The translations under genes and the position numbers were made by a program. A DNA stretch of 64,000 nt from Acetobacter sicerae (GTDB lineage: Bacteria > Pseudomonadota > Alphaproteobacteria > Acetobacterales > Acetobacteraceae). Of the stretch, positions 45,465-52,562 are shown in pieces; position 1 is the stretch's first letter; each line of letters begins with the position of its first letter. The notes beneath the pieces were generated by a model. That model was given only the letters and a program-made list of their open reading frames with translations, made no database searches and was not told the DNA's origin. The DNA lies in assembly GCF_011516765.1 (NCBI RefSeq), contig NZ_JAAABN010000001.1, positions 186,001-250,000 on the forward strand, read 5' to 3'.

Positions 45465-47099
45465 GTGCTGCTCCCCTCGCCCGCTCCGCTGTCTGAGAAC
45501 ACATCCCTTCCCACCAGTGAAGCGCTCAATCTGCTGCTACGGCGAGCGGGAGTGGAACTGGAGGCGGGGCATTTTTCCGAGGTTCTGGCAGCCCTCAGCC
45601 CTCATGGCGGCATGGGGTCGGAAGCTGTCGATTCCCTGCTCGGCTTTGCTCTCACCGGGCTTGATCGGCATGAAGAAGCAGCCCTCTGCCTTCACTCGGC
45701 TTTTCATCTTGGTGAAGGCAGCAAGCATCCGGCCCTCGATCTGGTCGCTCTCTTCGGTCGTCTGGACCGCAGGGAGCAGGCCAGAAAGACGCTTCAGGCC
45801 CTTCTGAAAATTGCTCCCAATGATGCCCGCGTACTGGACGCCCTGGGAGAACTCCTTGTCTATCTTGGCGAGGCCAAAGAAGCTCTCAGGGTTCTTGACC
45901 ATTCGCTTGATGTTCGTCCGATCTCGCCGCTGACCATGAATTTCAAGGCCATCGCGCTCATGGAACTGGGTGAGATCGCCGAAGCCACCAGAATATTCAA
46001 GAAAGTGCTGGAACTGATTCCAGACAATGCCAGCGCTCTTTCCAATCTGGCCTGTATTTACTCCGCCCTGAACCGCTCTGACGACGCATTGGCGCTCTAT
46101 CGTTCTGCAATCATTGAACGACCCCAGAACGCGACAATCCGTCTGAATCATTCAATCTCCCTTCTCAAGGCCGGACGATACGCGCAGGGCTGGGCGGAAC
46201 ACGAATGGCGTCTTCAGCTTCCCGGTCATTCCCAACTGCCTGCCTCACTTCTGGTCCCTTCTCTGGGTGATGGTGTGGATATTCGCGGCAAGCGTATTCT
46301 CGTGACTCAGGAAGAGGGACTGGGCGATACCCTGATGTATCTCCGCTATATCCCTGCTCTGGCCCGTCGTGGTGCGATCGTTCATCTGTGGGTGCCTGAA
46401 ACGCTGGCTGAACTGTGTCGCCGTGTGGAAGGCGCTGCGATCGTTCAGGTTGGCGGAAACGTGCCGGAATTTGACTGGCACTGTCCGTTCATCAGCCTGC
46501 CCAGAGTCTTTGTCGGCACGGAGGACGCCATGGGCGACCCCGTGCCTTACCTCCATACGGATCCCCAGAAGGATCTGGCCGCGCGTAAATTGCTACCGGA
46601 TAACGGCAAGCTGAATGTCGGCCTTGTCTGGGGCGGGGCTCCTCGCCCTCATCTCAGCAGCGCTCTGATGCTTGACCGCAAGCGCTCCACCTCTCTGGCA
46701 GCGCTTGATCCCCTGGGGAAAATATCGGACATCAATCTGATCAGCTTCCAGAAAGGGCCACACGCTGAACAGGGAACCATCCTGCCGTGTGGCAAGGAAA
46801 TTCTGGACCTGATGCCTTACGCCGATACAATGGACGATACGGCTTCCTTTCTGATGGGGATTGACGTGCTTGTTTCGGTCGACACATCGCTCGTCCATCT
46901 GGCCGGGGCTCTGGGGCGTCCTGTCCTGATGATGGACAGATTTGATAACTGCTGGCGCTGGCTATCCGCACGGGATGATTCGATCTGGTATCCGGATTTA
47001 ACGATTATCCGCCAGAAGAAGCCCCACAAGTGGGGTGACGTGGTCAAACGCGTTGCCGCGCACCTCAAAAAGATGGCTGCTGCTCACAAGCGATCCTGA
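45465..47099 (+). CDS. TPR protein with GT9/GT41-like C-terminal domain
   Basis: A 544-residue protein. Several tetratricopeptide repeats run from about 60 to 260 (for example LDALGELLVYLGEAKEALRVLDHS, SALSNLACIYSALNRSDDALALYRSAI), followed by a glycosyltransferase-like C-terminal domain (about 275-540) with VTQEEGLGDTLMYLRYIPAL and, near the end, LVSVDTSLVHLAGALGRPV. Such TPR plus glycosyltransferase proteins are common in alphaproteobacteria and may modify proteins or surface glycans; function is unproved. The start is GTG at 45465 with AGGAAAA upstream. It follows carD by 19 bp. Confidence 0.75.
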   Translation: MLLPSPAPLSENTSLPTSEALNLLLRRAGVELEAGHFSEVLAALSPHGGMGSEAVDSLLGFALTGLDRHEEAALCLHSAFHLGEGSKHPALDLVALFGRLDRREQARKTLQALLKIAPNDARVLDALGELLVYLGEAKEALRVLDHSLDVRPISPLTMNFKAIALMELGEIAEATRIFKKVLELIPDNASALSNLACIYSALNRSDDALALYRSAIIERPQNATIRLNHSISLLKAGRYAQGWAEHEWRLQLPGHSQLPASLLVPSLGDGVDIRGKRILVTQEEGLGDTLMYLRYIPALARRGAIVHLWVPETLAELCRRVEGAAIVQVGGNVPEFDWHCPFISLPRVFVGTEDAMGDPVPYLHTDPQKDLAARKLLPDNGKLNVGLVWGGAPRPHLSSALMLDRKRSTSLAALDPLGKISDINLISFQKGPHAEQGTILPCGKEILDLMPYADTMDDTASFLMGIDVLVSVDTSLVHLAGALGRPVLMMDRFDNCWRWLSARDDSIWYPDLTIIRQKKPHKWGDVVKRVAAHLKKMAAAHKRS

Positions 47100-47129
47100 A
47101 TCTTTCGACGCATTTATCTGGAACATTGA

Positions 47130-48587
47130 ATGACTGGTTTTTTGGGAGGCTGGAAAGCCAATCCCGTCCGCGAATGCCTTGCCGGCATGGTCGCCACCTT
47201 TGCTCTTATCCCCGAGGTCATCGCCTTCGCTTTTGTCGCAGGGGTTGATCCTTCGGTCGGTCTGTATGCTTCCTTTGTCATCAGCATCGTCATCGCTTTT
47301 ACAGGTGGTCGACCGGCGATGATTTCCGCGGCCGCCGGTTCGGTCGCTCTCGTCGCCGCAGGACTGGTCCATGCACATGGCGTTCAGTATCTGCTGCTGG
47401 CCACCCTGCTCTGTGGCGTCATTCAGATCGTGTTCGGGCTGTTGCGTCTGCATGTGCTGATGCGGTTTGTGTCCCGGCCGGTGCGGACCGGCTTTGTGAA
47501 CGCTCTGGCCATCCTGATCTTTTCTGCCCAGTTGCCGCATCTGACTGGTGTGTCGTGGCAGACATGGTTGCTGCTGGCGATAGGACTGGCCATTATCTAT
47601 GGCGTTCCACGTTTCTTCACGGCAGTACCGTCCCCGCTCGTCTGCATTGTGGTGCTGACCGTCATTGTCACGCTTTATCCGATGCCGGTCGCGCGTGTTT
47701 CGGACCTTGGGCATCTTCCGGACGGGCTGCCGCTTCCGGTTCTGCCGCATCTGCCGTTCACATCCGAAACACTCGAAATCGTCTTTCCTGCTGCGCTCGC
47801 CATGGCCATGGTGGGACTGCTGGAAAGCCTGATGACAGCGCGTGTGGTGGATGACCTCACGTCCACTCCTTCCGACAAGCGTCAGGAATCAATCGGTCTG
47901 GGGCTGGCCAACTGCGCGTCCGGTCTGTTTGGCGGCATCGCAGGCTGCGGCATGATCGGCCAGACGGTCGGCAATATTCGCTATGGCGGTCGTGGACGTC
48001 TTTCGACGCTTTTCGCGGGCGTCTTTCTGCTCATTCTGATGGTGCTACTTCGCCCTCTTGTCGCACAGGTGCCGGTTGCCGCTCTCGTCGCCATCATGGT
48101 GATGGTATCAGCCAGCACCTTTTCGTGGTCGTCCATCAAGGAACTGACTTCTCACCCGCCTCTCGCCAGCACGGTCATGATCGTGACCGTCGTGGTTGTG
48201 GTGCTGACACACAATCTGGCGGCAGGTGTCGCAGTTGGCGTGCTGCTCAGCGGTGTATTCTTCGCCTCCAACGTGTCGTCGATGCTCAAGGTCGACAAGT
48301 CTCAGGATACTCTGACCGGATCGGTGCACTATGCCGTCAAAGGCGAAGTCTTCTTCGCCTCAGCGGAACTACTGGAAGATTCCATCGAGTATGGCGAGCC
48401 GGAAGCTGGCAATGGCACGTCTGTGACCATCGATCTGAGTCAGGCCCATATCTGGGACAGCACGGGTACTGGAGCGATTGAAACAATCGTCACCAGTCTG
48501 AAAGAACGGGGATATGTTGTTCAGTTGACGGGGCTTAATCAGAAAAGCAGCAGCCTGCTCGAGCGCTGTTCGTCCATTCCGGGCTGA
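47130..48587 (+). CDS. SulP family anion transporter with STAS domain
   Basis: A 485-residue transporter. A 12-14-helix SulP (SLC26) domain is recognisable by AGMVATFALIPEVIAFAFVAGVDPSVGLYASF near 17-48, GRPAMISAAAGSVALV near 57-72 and the later EALVMMGLLES-type helix. A C-terminal STAS domain begins near 395 (VHYAVKGEVFFASAELLED, VTIDLSQAHIWDSTGTGAIE). Family members move sulfate, bicarbonate or carboxylates. In an organism with a sulfate-assimilation operon in the same window, sulfate is plausible but unproved. Confidence 0.85.
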   Translation: MTGFLGGWKANPVRECLAGMVATFALIPEVIAFAFVAGVDPSVGLYASFVISIVIAFTGGRPAMISAAAGSVALVAAGLVHAHGVQYLLLATLLCGVIQIVFGLLRLHVLMRFVSRPVRTGFVNALAILIFSAQLPHLTGVSWQTWLLLAIGLAIIYGVPRFFTAVPSPLVCIVVLTVIVTLYPMPVARVSDLGHLPDGLPLPVLPHLPFTSETLEIVFPAALAMAMVGLLESLMTARVVDDLTSTPSDKRQESIGLGLANCASGLFGGIAGCGMIGQTVGNIRYGGRGRLSTLFAGVFLLILMVLLRPLVAQVPVAALVAIMVMVSASTFSWSSIKELTSHPPLASTVMIVTVVVVVLTHNLAAGVAVGVLLSGVFFASNVSSMLKVDKSQDTLTGSVHYAVKGEVFFASAELLEDSIEYGEPEAGNGTSVTIDLSQAHIWDSTGTGAIETIVTSLKERGYVVQLTGLNQKSSSLLERCSSIPG

Positions 48588-48621
48588 GCGCCAGTTCGTT
48601 TCCGGCGACCAGTTGCGTCAG

Positions 48622-48669
48622 AAACGATAAAGCCGTTACCTGAACAAACAGGTAACGGCTTTATCGTTT
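48622..48669. terminator. Strong bidirectional terminator
   Basis: A 21-bp perfect inverted repeat (48622-48642 and 48649-48669) has a 6-base loop AACAAA. The stem ends are AT-rich (AAACGATAAAG/CTTTATCGTTT), so a U-tract results on both strands. It sits between the SulP gene and the end of the opposing MCE operon and should stop both. Confidence 0.85.
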
Positions 48670-48766
48670 AAAGCGCTCTCGCAAGACCACCTTGCTGACC
48701 GCTTTAATCATGATGAAATTTCAGGTGCCGCTCTTTTCAGAAAAGCGACATCTGAACAGCTGCTAT

Positions 48767-48958
48767 TCAGTTCGCTGGCTGCTTGTCAGGAATCTTGTAC
48801 CAGGTGGGTGGCTGCTTTCCATGATGATGCTTCGAATGGAAACCATACTTGCCTTCGGCGTCATCATCGGCACAGGCCGAAATGGTGCAGGCCAGTACAA
48901 AAAGCATCAGCCAGCGTCGCCAGCCAGCAGAACCTGACGTCAGAATAGTGTTTTTCAT
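48767..48958 (-). CDS. Small His-rich lipoprotein
   Basis: A 63-residue protein. A hydrophobic signal (WLMLFVLACTISAC) ends in a lipobox Cys, followed by a mature part of about 30 residues with acidic start ADDD and a His cluster (HSKHHHGKQ). Its start overlaps the stop of the preceding lipoprotein gene by 4 bp (ATGA), placing it last in the MCE operon. The histidine run could bind metal; no homologue is recognised. Confidence 0.65.
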   Translation of the reverse strand: MKNTILTSGSAGWRRWLMLFVLACTISACADDDAEGKYGFHSKHHHGKQPPTWYKIPDKQPAN

Positions 48959-49905
48959 GGTGTCGTTTCCCGGGCTTTGAAAGGCTGAATGCGGGCCATG
49001 GACCCGGCTTCACGCATATATTGTGCGGCGAGAGGATCAGTGTCTGAGTCAGTCCCGGCTCTTGCGCCGAGACTCTGGGCGGCCTGAGCCAGAAGCTCGT
49101 TCGCGCGCTGTCCCTGCCCTGCCTGACGCGCCGCCTGCGCTTCCAGCGCCAGCGCACGGGCCATCGCCCTGTAATCTCCCGTCTCGCGACGCAGGGAAAC
49201 AGCATCCGCCGCATGGCTCATGGCCTGCTGCGGATTGCTGTTCAGGGAATAACAGGCCTGAAGCTCCGCCAGATCCCCTTTCTGTACCGCTGACTGCGGC
49301 GCTTTGGCTGACTGGATGGTCCCGATTGCCGCCATGAGAGTGGTCATATCGTGCTGTCGGGCTGCGACAAGCCCACTCACAAAAGCGCCACGCAGGGCGA
49401 CGTCCGTGTCCGGCGACTGTGTGGCGACCCGGGCTTCACGGGCGGCAGTGCCGAGATCGTTCAGGCGGAAGGCAGACGCTGCGGCCACGAGACTGAGCGC
49501 ACCGGCGCCTGATTCCACAGTTTCCGCCCCATGCGTGCTCTGAGGCAGGCCGCCCGTCTCGGCGTGGGCTTCGTTCCCCTGACGCATGGCCAGAGCGGAA
49601 CGGGCGTTCTGCACCGTCTGAAGCGCATCTGACGGTTCATCCGCTGCAAGCTGCGTGACGGCAAGGTTGTAGGAAGAATCGCCAATAGCGCCCACATCAT
49701 CACGCCGCAGAGCCAGCCGCGTCGCCTCACGATAGGATTTCTCCGCAACGGAGTAGCGCTCGATAGCCAGAGCCTGACTGCCTGCGTCCATGGCCTGCTG
49801 ATAGGCCACATCCTGATCCTGAACCGTCTCGTCCTTTGACGAACTGGCGCAGCCTGAAAGCGTCGTGCACAGCAGCAGTGCTGCGATGAAGGAGACTTTC
49901 TTCAT
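48955..49905 (-). CDS. TPR-like lipoprotein of the MCE operon
   Basis: A 316-residue lipoprotein. A signal (FIAALLLCTTLSGC) with lipobox LSGC is followed by a helical, Ala/Gln-rich mature protein. Helix pairs such as YQQAMDAGSQALAIERYSVAEKSYREATR and ALALEAQAARQAGQGQRANELLAQAAQ suggest TPR-like repeats. It starts inside the stop of the MlaD-like gene (ATGA overlap), so it is co-translated. In other MCE systems a lipoprotein (PqiC or similar) binds the periplasmic tube; a comparable outer-membrane partner role is inferred. Confidence 0.7.
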   Translation of the reverse strand: MKKVSFIAALLLCTTLSGCASSSKDETVQDQDVAYQQAMDAGSQALAIERYSVAEKSYREATRLALRRDDVGAIGDSSYNLAVTQLAADEPSDALQTVQNARSALAMRQGNEAHAETGGLPQSTHGAETVESGAGALSLVAAASAFRLNDLGTAAREARVATQSPDTDVALRGAFVSGLVAARQHDMTTLMAAIGTIQSAKAPQSAVQKGDLAELQACYSLNSNPQQAMSHAADAVSLRRETGDYRAMARALALEAQAARQAGQGQRANELLAQAAQSLGARAGTDSDTDPLAAQYMREAGSMARIQPFKARETTP

Positions 49906-50852
49906 GGCGCCACCTTTCTGGCTGGCAGCCGGTTTTTGCTTTTCTGCTGATGGCCGCCAAGCAGCCACAGCCCTTTCAGCTGGTCGGTCAGTTTCTGCAG
50001 GCTGTAAAGCGTTGTCTGAGCCTGTGTGAGCATGGCCGGAACATCGGACAGGCTTTCATCCACGTTTCGGGTGATGGAAGGCAGTCTCGGCGTGGCGTTC
50101 TTCAGATCATGAGTGGCGGATTTCACGTTGGCCATCGTGGTGTCGGTCTTGCTGAGGATGGCGCGGAGCTGCTCTTCTTCCGGCCTCAGGCGATTGATGA
50201 CCTCGTTGAGCGAAACGATCATTGCTTCGGATTTGCGCACCAGATCATCATTGGTCATCAACTGGCCGACACTGCCCTTACCTGCATGCATGTCCGTGAT
50301 CGCTTCATCCAGCTGGGCCATCATATGACGGGCGCTGGACAGTGCTGGCATGATCTGGGCCTGAATGTCTTTCAGGGTCTGGGTGATCATGTCCGTCGGA
50401 CTTGGCTCGGTGATCGCATTGATGACGGCGTAATTCCAGTCCATCGCCTCACCGGAGCCGCGGGTCAGATCCAGATAGCTCGCTCCCGCCACGACAAACG
50501 CTTTTCTGATGACAGCCTTGCTGTCACGGCGCAGAAACGGTTCCACCTGCGGATCAAGATCCACCAGAGCATACATGCCGCCCGTAGGGTTGAGCTTGAT
50601 GGCGCGGATCGTCCCCGCATGCGCACCCAGAATCTGCACATCACCTCCCACGGTCAGACCACCAACGCCGGTTTCCGGAAGCACGACACGCAGGCGGGCG
50701 GGCGGACTGAGCCAGTCACTGAGCACACCGGCCTCGATGACCGCCGCTGCGAAAAGCACCATGGCGATGAGAACAAGCAGTCCCACCCACTCGTCAGCAT
50801 AGCGCAGATGAATAAGAGGGCGGCCTTTCTGCCGTAACCTGACCTGAAACAT
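49902..50852 (-). CDS. MlaD-family MCE protein
   Basis: A 316-residue MCE-domain protein. One N-terminal membrane helix (about 22-44) is followed by an MCE domain (about 54-125; LRVVLPETGVGGLTVGGDVQILG, GTIRAIKL, LVDLDPQVEPFLRRDSKAVI) and a long helical tail (about 150-295) predicted to form the coiled-coil tube of larger MCE proteins. It carries hydrophobic lipid between membranes. The ATG shares one base with the ATPase stop (TGATG). Unlike MlaD, the long tail resembles PqiB/Mce-type needle proteins. Confidence 0.85.
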   Translation of the reverse strand: MFQVRLRQKGRPLIHLRYADEWVGLLVLIAMVLFAAAVIEAGVLSDWLSPPARLRVVLPETGVGGLTVGGDVQILGAHAGTIRAIKLNPTGGMYALVDLDPQVEPFLRRDSKAVIRKAFVVAGASYLDLTRGSGEAMDWNYAVINAITEPSPTDMITQTLKDIQAQIMPALSSARHMMAQLDEAITDMHAGKGSVGQLMTNDDLVRKSEAMIVSLNEVINRLRPEEEQLRAILSKTDTTMANVKSATHDLKNATPRLPSITRNVDESLSDVPAMLTQAQTTLYSLQKLTDQLKGLWLLGGHQQKSKNRLPARKVAP

Positions 50853-51550
50853 CAGCGTATCCGTACCGTTAAGAGACCATCATCCGCCAGCCGCCACAGG
50901 GCGCTGACCGCTTTGCGATAGGGCTGCCACACACTTGTGTCGCGGACAAACCAGACGACTGATGCCCCTCTGTCGCGTGCTTCCGTCAGACATTCAAAGA
51001 ATGCTCCTGAAATATCCACGGGACTACCCTCCAGAGGATCCTCGATCAGAAGTAACTGGGGCTGACCCAGAAACGCCCGAACACAGGACGCCCTCACCAG
51101 ATCCGCGCTTGAGAGACGGCGCGGTGTTTCAACAGGGATGCCCGGCAACCCGAACTGGGTGCAGAGACGGGCCGTTTCCCCTGTCAGATCCTGCACCGAC
51201 ACGGTTGTATGATGCAGTTCCTTGAACATGATACCCACATGGGTGCCGAACAGATCCGTCCAGACCGGCCTGCGGGTGATGCGCCCGATGCGGCCTCGCA
51301 GAGCATTGCGGTGCCGGTCATCCAGATCGTTCCAGTCCATATCCATGAAACGCGCATTTCCATGACGGAGATGCACCATGCCGGAACACAGATCGGCGAA
51401 CATGGTCGCTCTCGACATGTCGCGCGTTTCGATGACGACGCACTCCCCCGCCATGACCCGCAGGGAAAGCGGCACCGGCGGCAGGCTGCTTTCATCGAAC
51501 ACCGGCGTGGCATCGGCCAGCTCGAGCATGGGACCGGTCAGGTGCTTCAT
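50852..51550 (-). CDS. Degenerate MlaF-like ABC ATPase subunit
   Basis: A 232-residue protein that aligns along its length with MlaF-type ATPases but has lost every catalytic motif. Walker A G-x-x-G-x-G-K-T-T is ETRDMSRAT (41-49, Lys to Arg47). The Q-loop glutamine is absent (RRPVW, 93-97). The signature LSGG is LSSA (146-149). Walker B/catalytic Glu is swapped to Glu170-Asp171 (LLIEDP). The H-loop histidine is Arg203. The fold-level sequence around them is kept (PQLLLIEDPLEG; GASVVWFVRD). Start 51550 has GAGAG 5-9 bp upstream. It sits between MlaE- and MlaD-like genes. Confidence 0.75.
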   Translation of the reverse strand: MKHLTGPMLELADATPVFDESSLPPVPLSLRVMAGECVVIETRDMSRATMFADLCSGMVHLRHGNARFMDMDWNDLDDRHRNALRGRIGRITRRPVWTDLFGTHVGIMFKELHHTTVSVQDLTGETARLCTQFGLPGIPVETPRRLSSADLVRASCVRAFLGQPQLLLIEDPLEGSPVDISGAFFECLTEARDRGASVVWFVRDTSVWQPYRKAVSALWRLADDGLLTVRIR

Positions 51551-51614
51551 GCGTCTCTCACTTCTGGAAAGACCAGCACAATGGAGCTCTGAGAAAACAT
51601 GCTTTCCGGCCTCC

Positions 51615-52562
51615 TCATACCTTGAGGCTGAAAAGAACACTGACCGTCATCACGATCAGGATGCCGCGGGAGAAGCCTCGCGGCAGCATCGTCCGTAGGG
51701 AATCTTCGTTCGATGCTGTCAGACCACTCACGCAGCATCCGAGACCGACAAGAAATCCGACAACCACAAATTTGAGCGGAATCAGCAGATAATCTGCCGG
51801 TGTCATGGCTGTGACCACGTCATAATAGAACGAAAACAGCGAGTTCGAGAGCGCACCGGATGCACGGCTGATGATGTAGCCCGTCGTCAGAGACGCGATG
51901 GAGAACATGATGCCGAGCGTAAAACCCGCAACCGTGAAGGCCAGCGTTCGCGGCAATACCAACAGCAGGAACGGATCAAGTCCTTCAGCCTGCATGGAGC
52001 GAATCTGTCCCCCTGTCGCCAGCATTCCGACTTCCGCAAGGGACAGCATGCCGCTGCGTCCCAGCATCAGGATACCCACCAGAATGGGAGCCAGTTCCCG
52101 CACAATGACGCTAACCAGAACCGAACCGGTCATCTTGGCCATTCCGGCGAAACCGAGCCAGTAAATCGCCTGAGACACCACACCAACACCCGTCAGGGAC
52201 CCCATGACCAGAGTGCTGAGAAGACCTTTCCCCGCGACATCAGAGAGAGTCAGCTGGAATTCGTACCGGACAGTGCGCCGCCAGGAATTGCCACGCACGC
52301 TTTCGCGCAGCACGCCCCACATGGTTCCCAGCATGATGAGCAGAAACCAGACCTGCTTACGAACCAGCGCGCCAAGCCAGCCAAGGAAATAGACGATGCG
52401 CTCGCCAATCGTATCATTGTCCCGCGGCTCGTCATCCGGATGGAAGGTTTCCGGTGGCACACCCAGCCCATGAGCCAGACTGCCCGCTTCATCAGGCAGA
52501 ATGCCTTCTGAGGCTTTGCGGGGTTCAGGTGGGCCTCCCTGCCCTGTCGGCTTATCGGTCAC
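51615..52562 (-). CDS. MlaE-family ABC permease
   Basis: A 315-residue permease of the MlaE/YrbE family. A polar N-terminal extension of about 60 residues is followed by five or six helices with the family core: LVMGSLTGVGVVSQ near 118-131, VSVIVRELAPILVGILMLGRSG near 150-171 and PADYLLIPLKF. It anchors MlaD-like and ATPase subunits in the inner membrane. Its start overlaps the stop of the pseudo-cyclase gene by 4 bp (ATGA). Its coupling helix region (REL near 156-158) is retained, although the partner ATPase is degenerate. Confidence 0.85.
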   Translation of the reverse strand: MTDKPTGQGGPPEPRKASEGILPDEAGSLAHGLGVPPETFHPDDEPRDNDTIGERIVYFLGWLGALVRKQVWFLLIMLGTMWGVLRESVRGNSWRRTVRYEFQLTLSDVAGKGLLSTLVMGSLTGVGVVSQAIYWLGFAGMAKMTGSVLVSVIVRELAPILVGILMLGRSGMLSLAEVGMLATGGQIRSMQAEGLDPFLLLVLPRTLAFTVAGFTLGIMFSIASLTTGYIISRASGALSNSLFSFYYDVVTAMTPADYLLIPLKFVVVGFLVGLGCCVSGLTASNEDSLRTMLPRGFSRGILIVMTVSVLFSLKV

